A DNA stretch of 56,758 bases from Nemertoderma westbladi (lineage: Eukaryota > Xenacoelomorpha > Nemertodermatida > Nemertodermatidae), in assembly GCA_032718475.1 (NCBI GenBank), contig JAUCBJ010001675.1:1-56758 (forward strand). The letters run 5' to 3'. The position numbers were made by a program, and so were the translations under genes. Each line of letters starts with the position of its first letter. Within the stretch, counting starts at the first letter, position 1. This document shows, one piece after another, positions 22,001 to 30,689 of the stretch. The notes below the pieces were generated by a model. That model searched no databases and was not told the origin of the DNA. It saw only the letters and a program-made list of their open reading frames with translations.

Positions 22001-24531
22001 ATTTATTATGTTTTAATTCTATTTCATTTTACTAGGGGGAGGTTTTGGAGGCGGTTACCACAGCAACAGTGATGCTGCTCTCCAGCCACTCCCATCTGGG
22101 CGACAACATACCGGCGTTGGGGCACCTCACACACCTTGTAAAGGCATTGGGATGTCGTAACGAGGCTGTTGTCAAGGCAATGACTAGAGTTATACATCAG
22201 ATTTCAACCAATGGGGTGAGTTTTCAGTGCAATACCTATCTGTATCTGATGTATTACGGGTGGTGTCGTAAGATCCTCTATTATAATGGCTCTGATCTTT
22301 TAGCATGAGGTATATGGTTATGTTTTCTTTGCGGTCCGGCCGCTACTTCTTTAACATTGTTTTATTTACCGTGTATTTACCATCCTTGTTCCGCCTCCGC
22401 TTTGCAGGACATAGCTTTCGCCGTGAGGACCAGCCAGTGAATAATCTTGTACTTTGGCAGCCTCATGGAGTGAATAAGCATGGTGGACAGCCCATGACTT
22501 TCTTGAGACGCATCTTAAAGGACACTGGCCTTGAAGATGCGGATAATCTCGCGAAAGTCATTGGTGATAGGGAGTTGTGGCGGTGCAACTTTGTTGATCA
22601 GCCGGCATAGCATTCTTAATGCGCGCTGCATTGGGTTTGCCAATTGTGGATTGCATGGTGGTGTCAAAATGTTTTTGTTAAGCTGGCATAGCATCTCAAT
22701 GTGCAGCGGACCGATTATAGTAGTTAGTATTAGTTATAGTAGTAGTGCCCTCCTACCCCTACCCGATGGTGGTGTTATTGCACATTCCCAGGTTCATTAC
22801 GGGGGCCAATGTACTTGTACTTCCGTAATTGGTAATCTTGACTCTTAGACCCAGCGGTACAATAGGAAACTGGCTTCCGCGGGGAAGTAAAGAAAGAGTT
22901 GGTTGGTAACGGAGTCTTTAATATTGGGAGTTATAGTGGCGCCATACCTGCCTTTAAGGTAACCGCCAAGAGAGTGGAGACTTCGGGTTGTCTCCGCTTT
23001 GTCGCGTTTCCATTCATTTATCCCCTCTCATTTCTTGTCATTTTCTTTTCACCACCGTCATTGTTTCATAAACAATAAATTGTAGATTTGTATTTTAGTG
23101 TACTCAACTGAGGCATTACTTTCATTATATCTTCATATAGGTCTGTGTGGAGAACATGTGCACTCAACAGTGCATCCCCCCGTTAATGGTCGCAATGAAG
23201 AAGAATACCGATTGCATAGTTTTAGTTTGCGAAACCTTGAACCGAATATTCTCTCGCCCTTCGACTGACCCACTCATTGGCCAAGCCATTGAGTGCGGGA
23301 TTATACCATACCTGTTGCTAATACTCGACAAACCTGTGTCGTCACTGCCTAATATCTCGGCCACAAAAGCGCAAGTAGTGAAAACGTTAAAGTCAATGTT
23401 GGAGAGTGAAAAATATGGGGAGCAGGTTTGTAAAAATATAACTTATCTATCTAATTGAAATCATATAAGCCCGTGAAGCCAATTTTAAAAATCGCTTATA
23501 CACATTTAATCTCAATAATTTCACACGTGGCTTAAATCAATTGAAAGCGGAGAGTCTTACACGTCTTTTGACACCACAATTAATTAAATTCAAGATGGGA
23601 AAGATTGTTGAAATTCTGTTCACAATTGCAAACTCTGCGGATTACCTGATCTGTATGCTAGCACTCAGCCCTTGCACTTGCAGCTTACACCATTTAAGTT
23701 GGGTTTACCGGTGACTAGTACACATTTTTAATATTCAAGTAGCCTTACCAATTATTATAGTACCGGCTGACCGGTATTAAAAGCTTTTTTAAATCTAACC
23801 TGTAGTCCTTTCCGTAATCAATACAGATTGGAATGTAGTACTGCTGCTGGAAACAGCATTTTATCAATGTTCATCATCATGAATTTATTTAATTGCCGTG
23901 TCAAAAGACGTGCAAGACTCCCCGCTTTCAATTGATTTAAGCCACGTGTGAAATGATTGAGATTATAAGTGTAGACCTACTTAAATGTATCTAAAATCAC
24001 CCTCCATAGAAACCAATATAAGAACTTATCTGAGCACTGCGTAGTGACGTCAAATATGTAGCAGCCAATCACAGCCGATTTTCAAAATTGGCCTCCCGGG
24101 CCTACTCAAACCCGCCATTTCGACCGTTTCCACGTGTTTTTACAAAAAAAACACACCGATACTCAAACCCGCCATTTCGACCGTTTCCACGTGTTTTTAC
24201 AAAAAAAACACACCCCGCCACTGGATTCAGGGCACCTTGTTACCTCTTATTCGATTGTTTCTAGCCCAACAATTTTTTCGCGCACCAGCCCTAATGTAAT
24301 TTATAAAAGTGGACTGTTATGAAATATTTTATCAACTATAGCAACGTGTATTAGGCTGATATAGTCCATTATACTATTTTATTGCGAGTCCAGTCCATGA
24401 ATAACCTCATCTTTAATTTTGTTTGTTTTAGGTCAATGAACTTCTGCAGAAAAGTAGTGTTTGGGCGGAATACAGAGACCAGAAACACGATTTGTTTATA
24501 AAAGATACCCCAGTAGCTGGTTACTTAACTG
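3775..24531 (+). CDS. DNAJC13: DnaJ homolog subfamily C member 13 (RME-8), C-terminal exons A-H, 3' partial
   Basis: Eight exons (3775-4005, 4377-4551, 4803-5003, 5466-5556, 12567-12774, 22036-22215, 23141-23425, 24432-24531) read in continuous phase. Their product matches the C-terminal armadillo-like region of DNAJC13/RME-8 along its whole length. Landmarks: [33 protein letters not shown], an IWN-type repeat ([13 protein letters not shown]), [52 protein letters not shown]. In animals this about 2,200-residue peripheral protein sits on early endosomes, recruits Hsc70 through its central J domain and works with SNX1/retromer and WASH in sorting; the J domain and N-terminus must lie left of the window. 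The last exon after GYLTG was not found. Intron sizes are 0.25-9.3 kb and are inflated by tandem repeats. Confidence 0.93.
4377..4551 (+). CDS. DNAJC13: DNAJC13 exon B
   Basis: Acceptor TTACAG|GTA and donor AAAG|GTTAGC; 58 codons plus one base. It encodes [20 protein letters not shown] through KIIKESVNK. The single G left over joins GT of exon C to make the Gly of KGALIYLL. Confidence 0.9.
4566..4818 (+). repeat. 35-bp acceptor-site minisatellite in the B-C intron
   Basis: Six to seven units of about 35 bp. Each has TTTGTTTACCCCCGTTGCTAG followed by GTGCTCTAAYTTACTT or a close variant (GATCTAGTTTAC). The last unit is the real 3' splice site, CGTTGCTAG|GTGCTCTAATTTACTT, so each unit copies the splice acceptor plus the first 16 nt of exon C. 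Splicing at any earlier copy would read into the TAG of the next copy's CTAG acceptor and stop. Confidence 0.85.
4803..5003 (+). CDS. DNAJC13: DNAJC13 exon C
   Basis: Acceptor TTGCTAG|GTG, donor GAAG|GTGAGT. It encodes [20 protein letters not shown] to [10 protein letters not shown], with [20 protein letters not shown] in the middle, all near-diagnostic for DNAJC13. The acceptor is the last of the tandem acceptor copies. Confidence 0.92.
5145..5215 (-). repeat. tRNA-Gly-like sequence, probably a SINE head
   Basis: On the minus strand the sequence begins GAGCCGATAGCTGAATGGTT, has an anticodon-like loop CTTCCAA (TCC, Gly) and a B-box-like AGTTCGATCCC, so both internal RNA polymerase III boxes are recognisable. 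The acceptor, anticodon and T stems do not pair properly, so it is not a working tRNA. Position inside the C-D intron of DNAJC13, facing the gene, fits a tRNA-derived SINE whose body runs toward 5030. Confidence 0.55.
5466..5556 (+). CDS. DNAJC13: DNAJC13 exon D
   Basis: Acceptor TTTTAG|GTG, donor TGCAA|GTTAGT. It encodes [20 protein letters not shown] and ARMKQSFC; the IW(N/K) core is one of the family's IWN repeats (Lys replaces Asn here). The terminal AA joins the first G of exon E to give Lys. Confidence 0.88.
5742..12290 (+). repeat. 6.5-kb modular minisatellite (27/27/21-bp modules) in the D-E intron
   Basis: Built from three related modules that all start GTAAYGTT: A (27 bp, ...TTTTTGTCCATCCCTTTCTCT), B (27 bp, ...TTTTTCTCTATCCATGCCCCT) and C (21 bp, GTAATGTTATTGTCTGTCTCT). 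BC (48 bp) and ABC (75 bp) are the common higher-order units. The part after about 10340 is further duplicated in blocks marked by TCTATGCCACTGTAATG, TTATTGCC and a one-base-short GTAACGTTTTG. Because 27, 21, 48 and 75 are multiples of 3, long ORFs appear on both strands; none looks coding. Flanks 5557-5741 and 12291-12566 hold AT-rich intron only. Confidence 0.92.
12567..12774 (+). CDS. DNAJC13: DNAJC13 exon E
   Basis: Acceptor TTCCCAG|GGAG, donor CCCACAG|GTAAGT. It encodes [20 protein letters not shown] to [11 protein letters not shown], including [20 protein letters not shown], strongly conserved in DNAJC13. Its last 49 nt are the exonic part of the 62-bp minisatellite that follows, so the true donor is the first of about 147 near-identical copies. 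Confidence 0.92.
12726..21846 (+). repeat. 62-bp donor-site minisatellite, about 147 copies, E-F intron
   Basis: Unit is 62 bp: 49 nt identical to the 3' end of exon E (GGAAATATTAGATAAACTCA through CCAAAACCCACAG) plus 13 nt of intron (GTAAGTGGGACCT). The first copy is the real exon end. Sites vary between CACAG|GTAAGT, CATAG|GTAAGT, CACAA|GTAAGT, CACAG|GTTAGT and a very common CACAGGGAAGT in which the GT is lost. A few copies are shortened (for example near 15292, 18451, 18918, 19512, 20104 and 20554). Reading through the first donor gives VSGTWKY then stop. It accounts for almost all of a 9.3-kb intron; the last 190 bp (21847-22035) are unique AT-rich sequence. Confidence 0.95.
22036..22215 (+). 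CDS. DNAJC13: DNAJC13 exon F
   Basis: Acceptor TTTACTAG|GGG, donor AATGGG|GTGAGT; 60 codons, phase 0. It encodes [20 protein letters not shown] and [20 protein letters not shown], ending [12 protein letters not shown]. Confidence 0.9.
22388..22610 (+). pseudogene. LINE ORF2 C-terminal fragment (family A) in the F-G intron
   Basis: The frame encodes [20 protein letters not shown], then [22 protein letters not shown] and DRELWR, the typical C-terminal end of many LINE ORF2 proteins (R.R.AGH...LW.P...G.P..T....L..DTG......DR..W). The same segment occurs inverted at 44215-44430 and, more decayed, at about 37500-37560. 5' truncated at about 22385, so a dead insertion. The rest of the intron (22611-23140) shows no gene. 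Confidence 0.65.
23141..23425 (+). CDS. DNAJC13: DNAJC13 exon G
   Basis: Acceptor CTTCATATAG|GTC, donor GAGCAG|GTTTGT; 95 codons, phase 0. It encodes [20 protein letters not shown] and [20 protein letters not shown], matching the vertebrate protein in order and spacing. Confidence 0.92.
23490..23985. mobile_element. MITE-like element with about 100-bp inverted repeats
   Basis: TTTCACACGTGGCTTAAATC (from 23519) and the adjoining AATTGAAAGCGG...GTCTTTTGACAC are repeated in inverted orientation at about 23902-23960, and homology runs outward (AATCTCAATNATTTCACACG) and inward (CAATTAAWTAAATTCA). About 500 bp between ends, no ORF, so a non-autonomous DNA transposon is the best reading. A diverged, interrupted relative lies at 44830-45125. 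It sits in the G-H intron of DNAJC13. Confidence 0.6.
24060..24320 (-). repeat. Dispersed repeat R (copy 1)
   Basis: Reverse complement matches 43970-44145: GGGYTGGTGCGCG, AATTGTTGGGCTA, GGTAACAAGGTGC and TTGTAAAAACA follow in the same order, then a CCAATTTT-AAAATYGGCT palindrome. Within this copy 24103-24216 is a 57-bp tandem duplication (TACTCAAACCCGCCATTTCG start). No ORF. Family not recognised. Confidence 0.5.
24432..24531 (+). CDS. DNAJC13: DNAJC13 exon H
   Basis: Acceptor TTTTAG|GTC, donor ACTG|GTGAGT. It encodes [20 protein letters not shown] and [14 protein letters not shown], the near-terminal block of the family. The last 24 nt are the exonic part of the following 44-bp minisatellite. 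One base is left for the next exon, which I could not locate. Confidence 0.92.
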
Positions 24532-25849
24532 GTGAGTTGATTTAACTATAACCCCAGTAGCGGGTTACTTAACTGGTGAGTTGATTTAACTATTTAACCC
24601 CAGTAGCGGGTTACTTAACTGGTGAGTTGATTTATCTATAACCACAGTAGCGGGTTACTTAACTGGTGAGTTGATTTAACTATAACCCCAGTAGCTGGTT
24701 ACTTAACTGGTGAGTTGATTTAACTATAACCCAGTAGCGGGTTACTTAACTGGTGAGTTGATTTAACTATAACACAGTAGCGGGTTACTTAACTGGTGAG
24801 TTGATTTAACTATAACCCAGTAGCGGGTTACTTAACTGGTGAGTTGATTTAACTATAACCCCAGTAGCGGGTTACTTAACTGGTGAGTTGATTTAACTAT
24901 AACCCCAGTAGCGGGTTACTTAACTGGTGAGTTGATTTAACTATAACCCAGTAGCGGGTTACTTAACTGGTGAGTTGATTTAACTATAACCCCAGTAGCG
25001 GGTTACTTAACTGGTGAGTTGATTTAACTATAACCCAGTAGCGGGTTACTTAACTGGTGAGTTGATTTAACTATAACCCAGTAGCGGGTTACTTAACTGG
25101 TGAGTTGATTTAACTATAACCCCAGTAGCGGGTTACTTAACTGGTGAGTTGATTTAACTATAACTCCAGTAGCGGGTTACTTAACTGGTGAGTTGATTTA
25201 ACTATAACCCAGTAGCGGGTTACTTAACTGGTGAGTTGATTTAACTATAACCCCAGTAGCGGGTTACTTAACTGGTGAGTTGATTTAACTATAACCCCAG
25301 TAGCGGGTTACTTAACTGGTGAGTTGATTTAACTATAACCCAGTAGCGGGTTACTTAACTGGTGAGTTGATTTAACTATAACCCCAGTAGCGGGTTACTT
25401 AACTGCTGAGTTGATTTAACTATAACACAGTAGCTGGTTACTTAACTGCTGAGTTGATTTAACTATAACCCCAGTAGCGGGTTACTTAACTGGTGAGTTG
25501 ATTTAACTATAACCCCAGTAGCGGGTTACTTAACTGGTGAGTTGATTTAACTATAACCCCAGTAGCGGGTTACTTAACTGGTGAGTTGATTTAACTATAA
25601 TCCCAGTAGCGGGTTACTTAACTGGTGAGTTGATTTAACTATAACCCAGTAGCGGGTTACTTAACTGGTGAGTTGATTTAACTATAACCCCAGTAGCGGG
25701 TTACTTAACTGGTGAGTTGATTTAACTATAACCCAGTAGCGGGTTACTTAACTGGTGAGTTGATTTAACTATAATCCCAGTAGCGGGTTACTTAACTGGT
25801 GAGTTGATTTAACTATAACCCAGTAGCGGGTTACTTACCGCGGGAGTAT
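24508..25849 (+). repeat. 44-bp donor-site minisatellite, about 30 copies, after exon H
   Basis: Unit: CCCCAGTAGCGGGTTACTTA plus ACTG (24 nt, equal to the end of exon H except GCT to GCG) followed by GTGAGTTGATTTAACTATAA (20 nt of intron). Many units are 43 bp (one C fewer). The donor GTGAGT is intact in nearly all; two neighbouring units (near 25404 and 25448) read CTGAGT. Read-through of the first donor gives GELI then stop. The array ends abruptly inside a unit at a LINE. Confidence 0.95.
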
Positions 25850-26905
25850 CCCTCGTTAACGAAATTCTCCTCGCGTTCGGAGCGGTACGACCGGTAGTTT
25901 CGGATAACTTCTGGGTTAAACGCATACAGGGAGGTCTCTAGGAGGGCTTCGATGAATGATTTTTCCCCTGCCAATTTTAATACAAGAGTCGAGGAAGCAG
26001 AGCTGTGTAGTTTTTAATAATAAGTAATAATAAGCTTTTTATTTTTTCTGTTTGAGGTGGAGAGAGAAGGATAGTGAGGACTGGAAGGTGACTCCGAGAT
26101 ATTCGTAATGGCTGGCGAGTTGAACTTCGCGGTTGTTGTAAGTGAAGTGGTCGCTGCGTGCAATGCGGCCGCCTTTGCGGAATTTTACAATTTTTGTTTT
26201 GGTGAGGTTCACCTCCATCCCATTAGCGACACACCAGGTTTGGAGGACGTCAAGTGCAGATTGGATTTCGCGTTTGTTGCAGGAGTAGAACACTAGGTCG
26301 TCTGCGTAGAATATAAATTTAAGGAGAGCCACAGAGTTACGGAGGGTTGACGCCAGATCCGCAATGAAGATGATGAAAAGAGTCGGAGAGAGGCAGTCCC
26401 CTTGAAGGACACCACGGAGTTGGTGGATTATATTCGAGAAACGTAGGCCATCATAAACCCGGATGTAATTATCTAGTAGTTCCTTTACGATATCGTATGT
26501 CTTTCCTTTGATACCGAGGGCATATATTTTATGGAGTAGCTTGGCACGGCTTACAAAGTCGAACGCCTTTCGGAAGTCGACGAATGCCGCGTAGACGATC
26601 CGTTCTTCGCGGCGACTCGAGCGGAACGCTGATGCTATATCGCAGAGGAGTTTTGATATAGCTTGATTCGTAGAGCGACCGGGGAGGAATCCGTATTGTT
26701 CGGGTGGGATCAGTTGGCCAACATGTTGACGAATACGTTTGTTTAAAGTCGATGTTAGTATTTTAAGGAGAACGCAGAGAAGGGCGATGCCACGGTAGTT
26801 GTCCGGGTTCGATATTGCACCTTTACCTTTATACAGGATGTTTATAATGCTGTTCTTCCAGATGAAAGGAAGCTTGCCAACATTGAGACATACGTTGTAG
26901 AGCAA
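25850..26905 (-). pseudogene. LINE reverse transcriptase fragment (family B)
   Basis: A 288-residue minus-strand frame (26905 down to 26039) holds the RT core: NPDNYRGIALL, AAFVDFRKAFDFVSR (motif A), GVLQGDCLSPTLF (motif B), FIFYADDLVFYSC (motif C, catalytic DD), and EYLGVTF near the end. Downstream on the same strand, after an AT-rich TTATTA insertion, another frame encodes LKLAGEKSFIEALLETSLYA, a plausible C-terminal piece. No endonuclease domain and no 5' end: coding stops abruptly at 26905, beyond which the DNA is AT-rich. Its 3' end abuts the 44-bp array, so it probably inserted there. Inactive copy; clade not assigned. Confidence 0.8.
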
Positions 26906-27048
26906 AGTTAAAGTTACCAGAATATATTACCAGATATATAATATTAAATATACCAGTATATATTATAGATGAAATCTCGTATCTGCTGTACCTCCAAGTC
27001 TGTCTCGAGGTCGCACTATGGATGTATAGAACCGAATCCCAAACTCAC
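26906..27048. other. AT-rich spacer, nothing recognised
   Basis: Contains ATATA-type low complexity between the LINE and the last recognisable minus-strand exon. A terminal exon of DNAJC13 or of the minus-strand gene was looked for here and not seen. Confidence 0.5.
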
Positions 27049-28676
27049 CTGTCACTACCCTCTGTATCCAATGAATGCGAGGACAGCACACCACTAATCA
27101 GGAAATCAACCAGCCGTTCCGATGGTATGTCGCAATTCCCTAATAAATCCAGTTCGCTACCATCGTCTGGGATGGGTGCAAGGGCATTCTGTAAAACCAA
27201 ATGGGCAGTTTACTTACCAATCTGGGATATTAATTACTACGGTTACAAGTTGTTTGTGCATGGGTATCAGGGTTTTATACTCTATGTTTACGAGGTCGAG
27301 TCTCGTTTTTGACTGTCATTGTTTTTATGATGGTCAACAGAACTAGATTATGTGATTCAATACGGCATGCCTCTTTAAGCGTATAATTTAAAACAGAGTA
27401 CATGAGCAGAGCACGGTGGAGAGGCATAAAATTACATTGACTCATGCTATCTTGGCTTAGATGTGTGTAAGGTATAAATAAGCCAATAATGACTAGTTGA
27501 CAGCTAGTGTAACCAATTTTATATGTGACGATGTTGTTGCAAGGGGCTCATCAACATGATGAGCTGATGAACAGCTGATGTGTAAAAAATGTGGCCTTCC
27601 ATGACGCGCATGACGGGGATTAAAAGTAGTAATGTGTTAGTATAGTAGTTAGTAGGTATATTAGTTTGAGCAGTGATAATAACATGAATGAGGGAAGTGC
27701 TGTGAACACACTCTCTCAGTCTCAGCTGAGAGCGGGTCTTCGGGAAGGACCTGACAGACCCCAGCCAGTAGGCCAAAAGAAATGGGACATATCTTACCTG
27801 TAGATTTATTATTCGTTTATTCGCTATTCTCAGTTCTTCCTGCATCCCATCTGAATCTCCTCTTAACTCATCCAACTCATCTTGGACTCTTCTTAAATTT
27901 TTTTCAGCTTCTATAAGTTGTTTTACTTTTTCTTCATGTCGATATTCCCATTCCTTAATCTGTAAATTGAACGGATATGCGGTACTTCCAAAACATTTTG
28001 TGGTATGGATATTTGACAGATGGAATGGGACTACATAGTCGATATATTTATTGTATATATACTATGTATATATTGTATATATATATATGTATATTTACTG
28101 TATATCAATATAGTATTAAACAGACAATGCAGGACCCTCAATCAATCAACCAACAATAATTAAATTATCACACTTGTTACAAACATTAGCAGCTAAGTTT
28201 AGAATAAATTTTGTATTATACAGTAGCTAAGCCTCCTAATTTTACCTGTTTACATAATTTCTTTTCGTCCCTTTTTGCTTTTTCTCCCTTTTCTAATAAA
28301 TTATCCTGTTCCCTCGTCATCCGACTAATCGTCTCTTTGCTCCTTTCTACATGCGTCTCAGCTCGTTGTTTAGCAGCCAATAAAAAGCTCCGCTCACATT
28401 CCAAGTCATCCACCTTATTAAAATAATTATTTGATTACTTAATTTATTTTATTCAACTATTGGGCTTAATTTACTTGGATGTTTTTACTTCTAACAATAT
28501 ATAGAACGCCGTAATCTTTAAGTTATTAGTTTATTATGTTTGAATAACTATTTAGAATGATAACAAACCTTCGCCTTCAATGAAGTTAATTCCCCTTTAT
28601 TTATCGCGTTATTTCTTTCGATTTTTATTCGGCCATTCAGAATTACAATTTCTTCCCCGAGTTTCGAGTTTTCTTC
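27049..28676 (-). CDS. Unidentified coiled-coil protein, four internal exons
   Basis: Minus-strand exons, in transcript order: 28676-28569 (36 codons), 28413-28246 (56 codons), 27959-27798 (54 codons), 27188-27049 (46 codons plus 2 nt). Each has an AG acceptor after a pyrimidine or TTTA tract and a GT donor (GTTTGT, GTAAAA, GTAAGA, GTGAGT), and the first three joins are phase 0. Products are charged and heptad-like: EENSKLGEEIVILNGRIKIE; ERSKETISRMTREQDNLLEK; LRRVQDELDELRGDSDGMQE. The fourth exon is acidic and not helical-looking (NALAPIPDDGSELDLLGNCD...VLSSHSLDTEGSD). I do not recognise the family; long coiled coils of this kind are common in centrosomal and ciliary proteins. It converges on DNAJC13. 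5' and 3' ends not found. Confidence 0.6.
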
Positions 28677-29734
28677 CTAAGAAAAATGAATTCAATCTGT
28701 TATATTAAATATGTAGTTTCCATGGTAATCGCGATCAAGAGAAATTAATGTATCCTGAAGTGTCCTACACATAATGAGTCGCTGTCTCCATCTTAAGTCG
28801 ATATGAATGAGGTGGATCTGTCATAAATTGATCATATAGCAAGACTTCATCAGGAATCATGTAGATAGTTTTGAAGTATTTTAAACCTACGCGATTATGA
28901 GTTGAAAGCAAGAGTCTCTCTACACATCCCAAAACAGGAGAGATACCCCTTTACTTGGAGACTCGGACCAGCTGATTTGTCTTAGTAAATATTTTATAAT
29001 CAAATCGCGTGGGAAATCTTCATACTATAATAGAGATGATTTACCAACTCGAACTCGAAAGCTCCTCCTATCATCATATCCTTGTTGAAAGTGATTTTTC
29101 ACTGCATTAAACTCGCTGGTTACAGTTGGTGTCAATTAACAGCCCTTTGGGCCTACGGCAATATGTCCGAGATTCTGCTAAATTTCTGAGATTATTTTTT
29201 TATAATAGCCCATTTAGCCCATTTGCCCATATAGCCCATTTGTCTAACATGAGATTCAAATATAGAGAGATATTAATTCTGAACGTTGTTTATGTGGTGA
29301 GCACGAGACAGCGGATCATTACATATTTAGCCTGCGTTATGCAGCCTGCGCACATTACAAACGAACAAATTCGTTGATGGATACGGCAGCATTGGAAGGT
29401 GTTACTTTAGTTCAATTGAGGTATTTTCGATTTGCAGATATTCAAAAATGCTTGCTGAACAATTAATATCTAGGGTGCTATCAGATCTAGCTCGAACTCC
29501 ACTGTATAAGTACGTACTATGTTTGTTTTCGGTACAGTGGGTTTATTTGTTGGTGGGGTAGTATTGGACTATGCAAACTAATAATGAAATTTAAATATGT
29601 AAATATGTATGGCCTCAAATATGTATAGTTCATAATGTGCCTCCAATTATTGCCCGCAAATAGGCGCTTTAACTAATAGATTAATATATAAGTCTTGAAT
29701 TGAAATAAATAGTTATGTTTTTATCTTAAGTCTA
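28677..29734. other. No gene recognised
   Basis: AT-rich sequence. Short ORFs (for example 29126-29377) lack any family signature. It may be intron of the minus-strand coiled-coil gene. Confidence 0.4.
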
Positions 29735-30570
29735 TAATATACTGTGTCTCTTTTGAAGTTGTATTCAGCTTGTCGTTACTCATAATTAAGTATAGTTATA
29801 ACTATAACTACTCATAACATAACTAACCCACAATTTATGCGTAGTAGTCTATATTCTTCTTTTGGAATGTAGTGGATATACTAATCTCCGCCTAAAATAC
29901 CTCAGTAATTGTTACTGCACCAACACAAATTTTCAGAAGTTTGCAGAACTAATAGGAGCGACAAGCGATACTGACCTTATAAAACTAAGATTGTATATAT
30001 ATTACGCTTTCGGAAAAAGAAAATCTGTTTTGGGATACTAGAATAAAACGTATTAAACTGAAATTAATTTATATACTGTAACACAATTTTAGGCGATGGT
30101 TATAATATTTTTAATCGCATTATTTCATACGTTCCGCCTATTCTCAGACTATTACCGTAATAATATTAATTTTATCTTACTTCACAGTACTCATACACTA
30201 TTTTATAATTATCAAGCCATTGATTCTGTTTTAAAATGTTCCAAATTTACTGTATACTGTAAATGTACCTCTTCTTCTTTCATTCTCTCATTTCGTTCAT
30301 AGCCGTTGCTCTGTGCATGTTTAGATTAGGGCCTCCCTAAATCAACTATTATTATAGTACCACATTATTGCTCTTTACATTTTGTTTGTGCGATGATCGT
30401 ACTGTGTAATTAATACTACAGTGCAGTATATATTTCCCCTTGTAGCCTTAATTGGCTTTGTGGTGATTAAAAAGAGAAAGAAAGATTATAGTACTAGTGT
30501 ACCGACTAATGTACCGACTTTGGATCGAACTGTGAATAGTTTAGTCAGCTTCAAGAGCCATAGTGTGTAG
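29735..30570. mobile_element. Possible MITE-2 element, long form
   Basis: The left end (TGTCTCTTTTGAAGTTGTATT, then CAGCTTGTCGTTACT) and the right end (GATCGAACTGTGAATAGTTT, AGTCAGCTTCAAGAGCCATA) match the two ends of a much shorter copy at 40145-40305. The two ends are partly inverted to each other (CTCTTTTGAAGTT versus TTCAAGAG). Interior is AT-rich without a coding frame. Weak but consistent with a deletion-derivative pair. Confidence 0.4.
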
Positions 30571-30689
30571 GTGTAGGTACAGGGCCTCATGTTGAGTCAT
30601 ATTGACTCAACATATGAACACATATGAACATATTTTGAACACAACATATGATTGAATTTCCGACAATATTAATTAAGGCTTGGATTCCA

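Noticed and set aside
22305-22848. ORFs of 101 and 105 residues as host genes
   Set aside because: The first contains the LINE C-terminal signature and the second is the same DNA in another frame.
12726-25849. CRISPR-like regular arrays
   Set aside because: The units are contiguous with no unique spacers, and the setting is an animal gene with introns.
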